DNA of 64,000 bases from the NCBI GenBank assembly GCA_030068145.1, contig JAPJBO010000274.1:124001-188000 (forward strand), given 5' to 3'. A program made the position numbers and the translations under genes. The stretch comes from Diplonema papillatum (taxonomy: Eukaryota; Euglenozoa; Diplonemea; Diplonemida; Diplonemidae). The notes under the pieces were generated by a model. The model searched no databases, had not been told where the DNA came from, and worked only from the letters and a program-made list of their open reading frames with translations. Shown one piece after another: positions 1 to 10,202 of this stretch. Position 1 is the first letter of the stretch; each line of letters begins with the position of its first letter.

Positions 1-1670
1 CCGGCTCTACCCCGGTAAGCAGTCGACCCTGGTTCGAGGTTCTCTCGGTGCAAATCAATCAGGTACGCCTCCGCCACTTCAGACGCATTCCTCAACGCCC
101 CGTCCGCCCCACTTTCCGTTCGCTTTCGACGCAAGGCCGACGCTAGCATGCTCTGCTTCTGCTCCTGCGTCTGCACTGGCACTCTCCTCGGGAAAGGGGC
201 GGGTATCCGGTGGTTGCGTTTGGGCGGCGTGAAAGCCGGTATGTTGAGTGTGACAAAGATTGGGCAGTGGGTCGGTATGTCATACTCTCCCGCTTTCGCG
301 GTTTGGACGGTCACCACGGTCTGTGCTGCTACTGCGTTCAGGAAGCACATGTCTATTCGGGAGCCCGCCGCCGCCGCCCAGCAGGTGGGCGGTGCGTCCT
401 GTGACCCCGCTCGCGCAGCCGCTGACGCCGCATCGACCCATCCACTTTGGCAGGCTGTGGTCAGGGACATGCTTTCCTCTGCCGGCGTGTTGAAGTCACC
501 CATGACAGCTATCGGTACCTGCCCGAGTCCTGCCGCCATTTCGAAAACATCTGCAATGAGCTTCTCCCGATCCCGTACCACCGCCGCCTCCCTGCCTACG
601 GGCGCATACACCGATATCACGTGCAGCACCATACGCGCATTTCCCGTTGCCACCACCGCGTGCGCGACTCGTGTACTCCTCGCCAACTCTCTCTCCAACT
701 CTGTTGTGGGCTGGGAGACACTAGCCACCATGCCGCGGGTGGCGACAGCTGCGCCTCCTGGCACCCGTTGTCCTATACCGTTCGCACCCACAACAACAGG
801 CACGTCTTCGCCCCAGTGACAGTCCCATCCGTATGCCGCAAGAAACAGCCCGCATGTCCTTTTTGTCTCTGGGCCCGCCCTGGTCTCTTGCAGAGCGACG
901 ATGTCCGCCGGGAGGGTCGCCACTGTCCGACTTCTCGCATTTATGGAACCCACGTTTGCCGTTGCTAGCACTATCGTGCGACCAGGGGGCGCTATCGTAT
1001 TCCGGGCTGAGAGTCTGGGTTTACTGTCTGCTGCTATCTCACTCAGGGGAAGCTGTGACACCTCGGGGCCGAGGGTCGACAGCAGCTGCAGAGTTTCATG
1101 CGGTACGTGCAACGCGTCATAGTGCTGCGGCCGGTACGTCACGGTGATGATGCGTGACGAATTACCAGCTCTTCCTTCGCACCTGAGGTGCGCCAAATTC
1201 GTTGTTGATAGTACCCACACAGTTGCCTTCAGCACTTCTGCTGCGGCTTGCAACGTGAGGTGGTCACCGTAGTGTCCGTCCCGCGCTACGGTGGAAAGAT
1301 ACTCAGATAGAGACGAATCAGTAGGGAGGAACGCCAAAGGCGGGTGGTGTCGCAGCTGCCAGGTTACCTTCTGCCTTAGGGAAGTAGCCGAAAGACTCAG
1401 CTTACTACTTCGCAGCAGCGCGGCAAATTGGCAGTTACCATCTTTCTCAACCGGTATCCGCTTCGCGCGCAAGATCGCAGCCGCCCTGTCGAGTTCCGTG
1501 TCGCCGCTTTCAGCTGGCGTCGGTTGATTCACGGCGGTTGACTGGTTCACACTCTTGACTTCCTCCCCTCGTCGGTTTCGCTTGCCAGTAGTAGGGTTGG
1601 CGCACCGGACAGCGCCAGTTGACACGTTTTCCTTGCTTGGTGTCAGTTCTTGTCCGGCACGCCCAGCCCC
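1..1670 (-). CDS. Non-LTR retrotransposon ORF2 N-terminal part: OTU protease plus AP-type endonuclease (partial)
   Basis: My reading of the minus strand is one open frame of 556 codons from just after a TAG (1671-1673) to the window edge. Codons 77-80 read DGNC, the catalytic motif of OTU cysteine proteases. A GHYGDHLTLQAAAE block follows, then HYDAL at 183-187, which supplies the OTU histidine. The next domain is an endonuclease/exonuclease/phosphatase fold: LQET with E262, the strand ISVYAP, GDFNTP (D392, N394), SRID (R438, D440) and a final H468. The usual SDH is here T-H, so the adjacent aspartate is missing. No ATG lies near the start, so expression probably depends on reading through the TAG or on initiation elsewhere. 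The endonuclease should nick target DNA; the OTU domain presumably processes the polyprotein or removes ubiquitin. The reverse transcriptase would lie left of position 1. Domain identity is confident; the element clade is unknown. Confidence 0.85.
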
Positions 1671-2800
1671 CTACTTTTTATCGATGGGGCTGTAGCGGTT
1701 GGTTGACACCATGTCAGTCAGGAGCTGCTGCTTACCCCCGCCTTTCCCGCCCTTCGCCTTTCCGGCGACCGGTCTCTTTGTAGCTTCGTTGAGCTGCTTC
1801 AACTGCTCGGCCAGCTCCTTTTCGTCAGCCTCCTTCTTAGCTTTCTTCCCTTTCTTGGAAGCTGTGGTGAGGGGCTGGGCCGGGAGGGGCTCCTGCGCGG
1901 CGTTTTCGGCTAAAGGTACCGGCGGCTCGGCAGGGGGTGGAGTCGGTTGGATTGCAGGTACGGGCTCGTCTGTCCGCGCGGGCACGCCTGCGGCGGCAGA
2001 TTGCTGTGCGACCTGTGCAATTCTCCCAAGCGCTGAGTCGATTCTGGCGCACATCTCCTGCGTAATACGGTCCAGCTTCTGCTCCGTCTCCGCCATCCAC
2101 CCTATCTGGCGCATGTAGGCGTTGTCTTCGCGCTTGGTGGCTATCTGCGTCTGGGCGTCAGCCCAGCTTCGGAAGCGCTTTTCGAACGCGCCCTCCCAAG
2201 CCTCTCGCGCGGCAGTTCGCTCCTTCTGCCAGGCCTCTCGCTGCCTGCTCTGCTGCTGCGCCCAGGCTTCCCAGGCCGCTGCCGTCTCGTCCTGGTTCCC
2301 CTGCTCGCGCCTCTCTTCTCGCATCTCCGCGTCGTCCGTCGGGGACAGCTCCTTCAGCTGCTCCCGCAGTCTCGTCAGCTGCCTCTTCCGCACTTCTTCA
2401 TGCGCTTTGAGCGCCCAGCGCCACTCGTCTTCCCCCTTCTTCTTCCCGAACTCGGCGAGGAACTCGGGCTTGGAGTACGTGGGTCCCCTGGGGGCCCCGT
2501 TGTCCGGCAGGCGTTTCGGTGGTCCTGCAGCGGCGAGGCTGTCCACCTCTTGGCGGGTTCGCTGGATGCGCTCCTGTCGGTGCGCCTCTTGCCCTTGATT
2601 CGCACTCTGGCCCCAGCCCACCCAAGCTGCTCGACCAGGCGCTCGTACGCACCTACCCGCCCCTTCAACGTCTCAAGACGCAGAGTGTATGCACGGGTTT
2701 CGGGTAGGTGCACCACACGCACTTCGGCTTCGAACCTTTCGCTGCCCAAGGGTATTCCCTCGGGCCCCAGGGGGACCGCGTGGAGGTTGTTCGTAGTCAT
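1671..2800 (-). CDS. Retrotransposon ORF1 (gag-like, lysine-rich, coiled coil), apparently frameshifted
   Basis: The main frame runs from an ATG at 2621 to TAG at 1671-1673 (316 residues). It is rich in Lys, Glu, Gln and Arg, with predicted helical stretches (around residues 50-175) and a basic KAKGGKGGGK tail near the C-terminus, as expected for an RNA-binding ORF1. A second frame opens at an ATG at 2800 (MTTNNLHAVPLGPEG...) and reads plausibly for about 70 residues (GAYERLVEQLGWAGARVRIKGKR) until about 2600, where the main frame takes over. I infer one ORF1 starting at 2800 and broken by one indel or frameshift near 2590-2610. The stop is followed in the same frame by the OTU-endonuclease ORF. 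No zinc knuckle is visible. The family is not recognised beyond its position. Confidence 0.6.
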
Positions 2801-2842
2801 TTTACCGTTTGAGTATGTGTTGAGTGCGTTATGGTTTTCCCC

Positions 2843-2956
<114 letters not shown>

Positions 2957-3279
2957 GTCCAAAGGTCCACCTCTATCTACCAGGGGGAGAGGTGCTGCCC
3001 GCCTGCCAGGTGGTGATTCCAGGTCAAATGCACCTTCCGCCTGGTAAAATATGACCGAAGGAATGAAAGTGTAAAAGACGCAAACCTCGACATGTGGAGA
3101 CGCGGCGTTGGCTGCCTTAAGAGAGTCATAGTTACACCCGCGGTTTACCCGCCCTTGACATGCAGAAGGCCCGGAAGAAATCGGGAGCTGCGGGTAGCAC
3201 TCTTGGGTCTGCTTTTCTTGTATACAATGATGGGAAGATTCCCTTGTGGGGAGCGCGGTGGACGGAAGATGGTTGGATA

Positions 3280-4277
3280 CCTGTTTTGGAGAGCAGCCCG
3301 GCGTACGGGACCGCGACGATGGTGCTGCGGGCCGCGGCTTGCCTCGAGAGGTAGTACGGGCACGCGTGGTGCTGCTTTCCGAAGGCGACGACATCCTCGA
3401 CGTCTCCGGCCGGCCGCGCGCGGAGCCGCCTCCCGGCGGACTTCAACACGTCCGGCCGCCCCAGCGGGCACCCCGTCACCTTCGAGTCCCCGCCCAAGTT
3501 CGCGCAGATGTCATTCAGCCGCTCCCCCCGCAGGACCCCGCCGCTGGTGGCCCGCCGGCGCGCATCCGCGTTCGCGCACAGCACCGCCCGCGACCCCAGC
3601 TGCGCGACGCGGAACCCCGGATCCGCGTAAAACGCGGTTTTTTTAAGCTCGCCGACGAACTGCGCAAGCTGCGTGTGCGTCCGCGAGGAGAACACCACCT
3701 TCGGCCCGGAAAACGCGGGGGATTCGTCGTCGGAGGAGGCCGAACCGTCCTCATCGGAAGTGTCCGGCGACGCCGCCGCCGCGCCAGCACCGGACGGCGG
3801 ATCGGCGAGGAGGTGCTCGGAATCTGCGCCGGCAGCAGGGGCTCCCGGCGGCGCCGCGTCTGCCGCTCTCCGCGCGCGCTTTCTCTTCCGCGTCCCCTGC
3901 TGCCCGTCTCCGGCAGCGGCCTCCCGGTCGCGCTTCTGCGAGGCGGCGTACACCCACGGCGGCAGGTCGCCGGCCCCCGCGGCTGGGTTCGGCGGCGCGG
4001 CGCCGGTTGCTTCGCCGCCTGCTCGTGCTTCGGCAGCGGCGCCGTCGGTGCAGCCGCGCGCCCGGTAGTCCCGCAGCCAGGCGAGCGTGCCGCAGATGAG
4101 GGAGAGGGTCTTCCCGGTGCCGGTCGGCGACTCCATGACGCCGACCCGCCCCTCGTCGAGGCACCGGTACACAGCGCGCATCAGCCCGAGTTGGATCGGG
4201 TACGGCGGGAACGGGAACCCAAAGTCTGGGTCCTTCGGTTCCTCGCCAGGGAGGACATCGCCTCCGTGACTTTCCAT
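3280..4277 (-). pseudogene. DDX11/CHL1-type DEAH helicase, N-terminal fragment
   Basis: Starts at an ATG at 4277. Residues 1-331 look like an XPD-family iron-sulfur DNA helicase: [12 protein letters not shown] (Q-motif region, 19-30), Walker [10 protein letters not shown] (49-57), motif Ia [11 protein letters not shown] (197-207), and four cysteines fitting the Fe-S cluster (C234, C258, C270, C306 in HACPYY). An acidic/basic low-complexity insert lies at about 75-190. Similarity stops at PYAGLLSK (around 331, position 3285), before the DEAH box. A 50-residue unrelated tail then leads to a stop at 3132. A full protein of this family is about 900 residues, so helicase motifs II-VI are missing and this piece cannot be an active helicase. 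DDX11-like enzymes act in sister-chromatid cohesion and fork repair. It could be FANCJ- or RTEL1-like instead, but the FPFPPYPIQ start favours DDX11. Confidence 0.8.
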
Positions 4278-4290
4278 CCCGGCGCCCAGA

Positions 4291-4500
4291 ACCCTTCTCC
4301 CCTCCCTCCTCTCTCTCCTGTGTGGTATATCTTATACATTGGTATGCAGGCGTGCTTGCTTTAGAGGAGCCGGCCTGCGGTTCGACGCATCGCCGCCATG
4401 ACATTACATCCCAGCACCCCGCTGAACCCTTCTCCCCTTCTTCTTGCCTCTCTCTCTGTGTGGTATATATTAGAGCTTTCTTGTACAGACAGGCCTGGTA
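4291..4500 (+). repeat. CT-rich repeat, two diverged tandem units of about 135 bp
   Basis: Units start at about 4291 and 4426 with CCCTTCTCCCC and a TGTGTGGTATAT core. The same pair recurs at 8545-8745. The arrays lie next to both helicase fragments, which suggests they were duplicated together. Confidence 0.75.
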
Positions 4501-4545
4501 CTGCATCCCGAAGGAGACGGCGCCTTCCTCCGACGTGTCCGGCGC

Positions 4546-4889
4546 GCGACGCAGGTTTCCGCAGTTCGCCGACGAACTGCGCAAGCTGCGGGTGCGTCCG
4601 CGAGGAGAACACCACCTTCGGTCCGGAAAACGCGGGGGATTCGTCGTCGGAGGAGGCCGAACCGTCATCATCGGAAGTGTCCGACGACCCTCCGCCACGC
4701 ATGCGCCGGACGGCGGATCGGCGAGGAGGTGCTCGGAATCTGCGCCGCGTCTGCCGCTCTCCGCGCGCGCTTTCTCTTCCGCGTCCCCTGCTGCCCGTCT
4801 CCGGCAGCGGCCTCCCGGTCGCGCTTCTGCGAGGCGGCGTACACCCACGGCGGCAGGTCGCCGGCCCCCGCGGCTGGGTTCGGCGGCGC
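4546..4889 (-). pseudogene. Second helicase copy, C-terminal side fragment
   Basis: Near-identical to 3645-3993 of the first copy, corresponding to residues of about 97-212 (motif Ia region and the acidic/basic insert). It has a short internal deletion in the low-complexity part and scrambled sequence at 4520-4560. The match ends at about 4889 within GGCGGCGC and resumes in the same orientation at about 8226, so this copy is split by an insertion. It is noncoding. Confidence 0.85.
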
Positions 4890-5056
4890 CAACACAACAT
4901 GTGAAACCACTTGATCATTTCCATAACCCCCTGAGTGCCACTGCAGTCGAGTCGCAAGCGATATGGGCCTTTCTTCGGAGGGGCTCACGCACTCAAAGTT
5001 CGGCGTGTGTGCTCTGTGTGCTATCGTGCCTCAGCGCAAAAAGCCCGCAACTCGCT

Positions 5057-5081
5057 GGGGGGGGGGGGGGGGGGGGGGGGG
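5057..5081. repeat. Poly-G tract, 25 bp
   Basis: An uninterrupted G run that abuts the left end of the TIR element at 5085. Confidence 0.95.
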
Positions 5082-5084
5082 CCC

Positions 5085-5687
5085 GGCTATGATGGCAAGT
5101 AAACGGAAACGTTTCCCGTTTCCGTTTCCGTTTCCGTTTCCATACTTTCAAGGAACGACGTTTCCTTATTTGGGAAACGGCTGCTGCAGATTGCGGTGTG
5201 TAAGGTGACCACACCTCGGATGGGCGGGGAGAAAAATTTTTTGGGGTATTTCCCAACGAGCCAGCAAAACAAATTTATCTGTGCAAACGGTGCTGTCTCC
5301 GAAGTAGTCCCGAACTGCGCGGTCCTTCGTAGTGGTGGCAACCAAGCACTCAGAGAACTGGGCCTGGAGACCTCCCCGTAAAGTTTCTCGGCAAGGCTCG
5401 TATGCGCGACAGTCTTTTCGGTTTTGGCTGCAAGTTGACACATCCTGAGCAGCCTCAGAAGCTGGAGTTAAAAAAGCGGGTGTCACACCCGCTTTTCGGG
5501 TGTGACTCGGGCACCCTCTTTAGCTCCAACTTCTGGGCTGGACCTCACCGTGTCGTATTCCCTGGTGGTGTTAGCGTGGTTTGTGGGTAGCCTGCAAAAC
5601 CAAGGAGCCGTTTCCGTTTCCGTTTCCGTTTCCGTTTCCATGTTTTGGAAAAAACGGATGGAAACGCGTTTACTTGCCAACATAGCC
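5085..5687. mobile_element. MITE family 1, copy 1 (TTTCCG-bearing TIR element)
   Basis: Ends are inverted: GGCTATGATGGCAAGTAAAC at the left and its near complement ending CATAGCC at 5687. Each arm carries a TTTCCG tandem run (about 5108-5141 and 5609-5641), in the same direction on the plus strand. A hairpin repeat (5452-5540) is nested inside. No coding potential. A relative lies at 22733-23075. Confidence 0.75.
5452..5540. repeat. Hairpin repeat family (GCCTCAGAAGCTGGAG), copy 1
   Basis: Short element with inverted ends GCCTCAGAAGCTGGAG and CTCCAACTTCTGGGC and a strong internal stem of AAGCGGGTGT facing ACACCCGCTT. Other copies: 17944-18049, 27131-27262 and 40062-40125. The right end of the 45-bp minisatellite (16060-16113) matches the same family. 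Confidence 0.8.
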
Positions 5688-5690
5688 CTA

Positions 5691-8159
5691 CACGGTGCAC
5701 TAGTAAAAGTGAAAAAGGTGTTTTGACTAGTCATTTTACTACTGCACTAGTAAAATGACTAGTGCACTAGTCAAAATGACTAGTGTCCTAGTAGAAATCC
5801 ACCTGTTCCGAACCGAAATCTGGGCTATTTTGTAGATTTCAGAGAGTCCCACGGCACAACTGTACCCTACCGTTGCGCTTACAACCGTGTTCGGAATCAT
5901 GTTGGACCGGGAAAAAGTCGAAGTACTTTTCAAAACCCCCAAAAGTCCAAAAAAGCTCCGGTTCAAATATTTTACAGTAGGGTTCACGCCCACAAGGAAG
6001 TTTAGAATCCAAGAATACGATAAGATATGATACATGTGGTGTCTACAGTCAAGGGCGCGCCCAAGTCCGTTAACAGCGCCCTACAACTTGGAGGTCGCTA
6101 CTTTAGCCAGACGCAGAAGGTGGCGAGTCGCTGAGCGTAGTCGGCACGCGGCGTCGCCGGGCCATACGGAGCAGGGCCGGCGGCATGCCCGCGGAAGGAC
6201 TCGACCTCGGCGAGCTCGCAGTGAAGCGAGCGTCGCTGAGTGAAGGCGACGTCCTGGCCGCCGAGTGGCGGTCACGCGCGTTTTTGACGGTGGATGCCGA
6301 CGACAGCGGGCTGCTGGCGTTCAAGGAGTTGATCAAGTATAGCCGGTCCCGGACGTCGTGTTCCGGCACGTGGTCGGCGACGGGGGCAATCTCATGAGTC
6401 GCCCCGCCATGCTCACCCGAGCTGCTTGTCTACGCGACCCAGGCTACGCCCATAGTCATGATCGTGCAACCACGAGTTTTAAGGACGAACAGCTAAAGGT
6501 AACCTGAACCAATTTGGACGCGTTGGCGGCCCGGAATTCGGGAAGCTTTGGAATGTTCGCACAATCTGCCGGTCCCATCATTGGTGTAACGGAAACATGA
6601 AACGAGTGCAAAAGCTGCTTCGGTCAGACTTCAAAATACCGCCAAAAAGTGAAAACCCCAGGGAAAAGTCCAAAACTTTCAGAACCTCCAAAAGCCCAAA
6701 ACTTTAACTCTAAAAAGTCCAAAAAAATTCCGGTCCAAAGAAGTTCCGGTCCAATATTTTTCCGAATGCGGTTCCCAACGCGATTCCTTACTGTGCGATA
6801 GACGAAAGCTGGGGGTCATGTCTGCCACGAGCGTCATTCAACAAAGCCAGTTCTGCAGGAATAAGTTACGATTACTCGTCGGTTTGTGTTTTGCGGCTGA
6901 ACATGCAGAACTGTGGTCGCTTTTTTGGTGGGCCACCCCGACTCTTCCCCCACAGGAACCGGGCTGAGTATTGAGTTCTAGAAAGTGCAAGTGCCAAGCA
7001 CCACAGCTGAGGACGGGGAGTTTCTGGAACTTGTTGCCTACTGGGAGCGTTATACAGCTTGCCTGCCTCATGCTCTTCCGCACTTACTACTAGTAGCTCT
7101 CAATGCCCGATAGACAGTGCGTTGTGAATTCAAGCTAATCCGAGGCGGTGACTTTTATTGTCGTTGTGAACAACCGAAGATGCGAAAGAAGCTGCTTTCA
7201 CAAATAGTACACCGGCTACGCGATTCACCTTACTGTGCGGTAGACCCGACGAGTAGAAACCAGAACCTGCTGGTGTCCCACCCGACGAAAGCTTTGAGCA
7301 GTTGATCGGTGGGCTCAATGGTCGTTAGCACGTCCCGAAACGACAAAGAAACGTGACTTCCAGGCATTCGAAATGCCTGGACAAAGCACCACGACGTGTT
7401 GACTGGCACACAACGCGCGCGCCACAGGCTACAAGACTGGTTTTCCGCGGCGGCGTGAAAGAGGAAGCACGCAATGGGAGAGTGCCTCCAACACTAGAAA
7501 GCGGAGCACATAGCAGTGAGCAACGACACTATTTGTGGAATGTGCGCAACACAAAGCCTTGCATGCAAACAGTTCACAGGCGGACAAAGCCAGCACCTGT
7601 TGCACATTCATGTTGGGAAGCTCGGCAAGAATCGTGGGTTTTAGGGAACCCACTACTGTAAATGCACTGTGTCCGGTGCGATGCCAAGGCGATAGGAGCG
7701 CCATGAACGACAAGCCGAATCTACGGACCAGAGTTTGAATGTGGTCGGAAGCCCGCATTATTCCAGTGTCTGAAACCTGTCACGACATGTCTCTGACCTC
7801 ACCGTGCAGGGATAGCACTGTCGTTTGCACTATGTTTGCTAAGCCATACAAGCTCAGGGACTTTCCCAAGAAACCAACCAAAACCCTCGCAACTCGGCCT
7901 GTCTCGCGAAAACTGGTGTTGCCCAGGTGGTTTGTGGTGTCTGGGCACCGGTGGTCACGATAGTGCCGTGGAACCCCTCGAAAACTCTCAAAACACCCAG
8001 GACTTGGGTCCAGGTTAGGTGGATTTTGTCTAAATCACTAGTCATTTTTACTAGTGCACTAGTCATTTTTACTAGTGGCACTAGTCATTTTACTAGTCAA
8101 AATTTTGACTAGTAAAACCACTAGTTAAAGTCAAAAAAGTCCTTGACTAGTGCACCGTG
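5691..8159. mobile_element. TIR element with CACTAG-rich subterminal arrays (2.47 kb)
   Basis: Begins CACGGTGCACTAGT and ends with its complement, followed by about 100 bp at each end packed with ACTAGT-containing palindromes (5691-5790 and 8033-8159). The arrays resemble subterminal transposase-binding repeats of CACTA-type elements, but the tips are CACGG rather than CACTA and no 3-bp duplication is visible. No transposase is recognised inside, so it is probably non-autonomous. It carries a GC-rich EF-hand fragment (about 6100-6440) in otherwise AT-rich DNA. Confidence 0.7.
6185..6397 (+). pseudogene. EF-hand protein fragment carried by the TIR element
   Basis: A 70-codon frame includes an EF-hand loop at residues 37-48 (6293-6328), DADDSGLLAFKE. 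It has D1, D3, S5, G6, L8 and E12 in the canonical calcium-binding positions, preceded by AEWRSRAFLTV and followed by LIKY as the flanking helices. It ends in unrelated sequence shortly after. A neighbouring frame stays open for some 50 further codons, so a frameshift is possible. The surrounding 340 bp are much more GC-rich than the element. I infer a captured piece of a host calcium-binding gene. A single EF-hand match by eye can arise by chance. Confidence 0.45.
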
Positions 8160-8180
8160 GGGGGGGGGGGGGGGGGGGGG
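8160..8180. repeat. Poly-G tract, 21 bp
   Basis: Directly continues from the right terminus of the TIR element ending at 8159. Confidence 0.95.
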
Positions 8181-8225
8181 TGGCGTTAGATGCTCCTAAT
8201 GTCCTGGCACGCACCACATCGTGAG

Positions 8226-8313
8226 CGGCGCCGGTTGCTTCGCCGCCTGCTCGTGCGGCGGCGGCGGCGCCGTCGTCGGTGCAGCCGCGCGCCCGGTAGT
8301 CCCGCAGCCAGGG
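8226..8313 (-). pseudogene. Second helicase copy, N-terminal side fragment
   Basis: Matches 3997-4080 of the first copy (about residues 66-93, between Walker A and the insert), with GCG expansions. Together with 4546-4889 it reconstitutes a collinear segment interrupted by the composite insertion. It ends abruptly after CCCGCAGCCAG. Confidence 0.8.
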
Positions 8314-8544
8314 GGGTCACTAAAAAAACGAAAATGAGGCGAAACCCATGGTTTCTACGCGTTTTTTCGGCATTTTTGCCCCCCTACCCCAGGCTCTTCA
8401 CCAAAAAAAAAAGCTTTTCGAAATCTCAGCCATTCTGAGCCATCGAGCCACCAGTGGCTGCCACTGGCTGCCAGTGGCTGTCCCCCACACTGCCGCCTGC
8501 GTGGTTGCAGCCTCACCGACCCTCACTGAGGCTCGGTAGGCTGC
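8314..8544. other. No gene recognised
   Basis: Low-complexity stretch with CCACTGGCTG and related repeats at about 8450-8490; no supported coding signal. Confidence 0.6.
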
Positions 8545-8745
8545 AGCGGGAGTCTCTTCTCTCTCCTGTGTGGTATCATATGCATTGGTATGCCGGTGTA
8601 CTTGCTTTCAAGGAGCCGGCCTGCTGTTGGACGCTTCGCCGCCGTGACTTCACATCCTAGCGTCCTTCTGAATCCTTCTCCCCTCCCTCTCTCTTTCCTG
8701 TGTGGCATATCCCATACATTGGCATGCAGGCGTGCTTACTTCGTG
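8545..8745 (+). repeat. CT-rich repeat, second pair of units
   Basis: Two units (about 8545-8670 and 8671-8745) homologous to 4291-4500, sharing CTGTGTGG[T/C]AT, GCATTGGTATGC and GAGCCGGCCTGC blocks. Confidence 0.75.
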
Positions 8746-9699
8746 TTTTCGCGGGCAAATCGGGTGATGCTGGTACCTTAGAAGGAGCGGGCAGTGTTCA
8801 AGCTAATGCCTGGGCATGCTGACGTCGCGAAGCGGTTTGGCCGGCAAATCGCGCGTTGTGGCGATCGGTCGTTAGCTGCAGGAAACCAGAAAACGCGTTG
8901 AGTGGGAGACAGATGATGCGAGAACAATGCAAAATGAAGAACGGGATGGGCGGGGCTGAGAAGATCGTGACTGGCTGGGGAGGGGAAAGGGGGACGGGCT
9001 GGGGGGCCACGGGTCTTCTATGCCACGGGGGGTACGTTACTTCACATTTTGAACTGCGGGTTGTAAGAGTAGTACTGTCGTTCTTGCACTGCTTACCTCA
9101 AGGGCGAGTGCGCGCACGTCACAGGCGCTGCTCCTCCCTTTCATTCGCGCTTTCAGACCATCGAATTGTTGCTGCTGCACTGTCGTTATTCAACTGCGTA
9201 GAACAAGGCGCAAATCAATTTTACTAGAACAGCAGTCACTTTTCGTGCTGCGGGCTTCCCCTGCGGGGATTTCCTCCGCGCAAGAGCGGGAGACTTCGCA
9301 AACAGGTTGCTGCACGGTTCCTTTTTTTTTGGACCATGGGATGCAAGCAACGTTAATGTCATGAATACTCGCTTCCCTTCGCATTCGGGAAAGCATCGAC
9401 GACCTGCTTGCCCGAAACGGAATGAACCCGAATAGGAGCGAATTATTGATTTGCTTGCATCTACTGAGTTGGATGCTTCTTGTTTTGCCATGAGTCAAAT
9501 CGACACGTGTATAGCCGCAAGCGTGTGGTGGTGCGGAAGCGGTCTAGTTGTTCAGCTCATAGGGAACAGCAAATGTATCTGCAAAGCAGGAGCTTTGTGC
9601 AAAGGGGTAAACGAAAGAGGAGAAGGACAGCGACGAGCTCGAAACCCATCGGGGGGGAAGGGGCGTTTCCGGATGAAGCTTGCGGCTGATAAAACGAAG
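8746..9699. other. No gene recognised
   Basis: Short overlapping frames only, with no domain or codon signal that I can support. Confidence 0.6.
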
Positions 9700-10202
9700 C
9701 AGGGCTTACGCTCCGTTTTCGGTCTCAGAGAATACGTGTGGTCCACATACGCTCAAGGTTCGAGGGGGAAAAAAAAACAAGCCCCCGCGTGCGGCGTGCA
9801 AAGAAGAATAGCGCCACTACTCGGCTTGGCGACACTTGGCTGTGCGGCCTTGGCGACTTGTTAGGCCGACCGGGTGGCCGGGCCGAGACTCCCCTGCATG
9901 TGGATCTACCTGTGGTGGAAGCACATGCGGAGGAAAAACATGATCAATACCTGTGGATCTACACGTGGGGGGGGGGGGTCCCTTGCAAAGTCGTTGGGGG
10001 CCCTCAGGGTAGTGTCAGCACTGCCCTGTAGCGTCCCCCCTCCACAGTGAAAATAGCCTGTATATGGGGGGGGGGGGGTCAGGTCAGATTCTGCCAACGA
10101 CTCCGCAATCTGGCCGCTTAGGGCCACCCCTGGGGGGGGGGGAATCCAAAAGAAACTAACGTGTGGAAATCCACACGTTCCACACGTGGAGCGTAAGCCC
10201 TG
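9700..10202. mobile_element. hAT-type MITE, copy 1 (503 bp)
   Basis: Terminal inverted repeats CAGGGCTTACGCTCC and GGAGCGTAAGCCCTG. The interior shares GTGTGGTCCACAT, CTCCCCTGCATGTGGA and AATCCACACGTTCCACACG with the copy at 13180-13468, plus three G tracts. Flanks show no clear 8-bp duplication, so the insertion is old or altered. Noncoding. Confidence 0.85.

Larger units (their letters stand above)
1..2830 (-). mobile_element. Non-LTR (LINE-type) retrotransposon, 5' part, cut by window edge
   Basis: ORF1, TAG, then OTU and AP endonuclease domains in one orientation define a non-LTR element. Its 5' end lies on the right, near or just beyond the TG repeat at 2845. The right boundary is not resolved because no target duplication is visible. 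Confidence 0.75.
4890..8225. mobile_element. Composite insertion splitting the second helicase copy
   Basis: About 3.3 kb separates two collinear helicase pieces. It contains a G25 tract (5057-5081), a TIR element (5085-5687), a larger TIR element (5691-8159) and a second G tract (8160-8180). The helicase sequence on the two sides rejoins with only about 2 bp of overlap. No longer target duplication is visible, so the outermost boundaries may have been trimmed. Confidence 0.7.

Noticed and set aside
5108..5641. TTTCCG runs as telomeric repeats
   Set aside because: Only four or five units each, internal, and part of the arms of a MITE; no terminal array.
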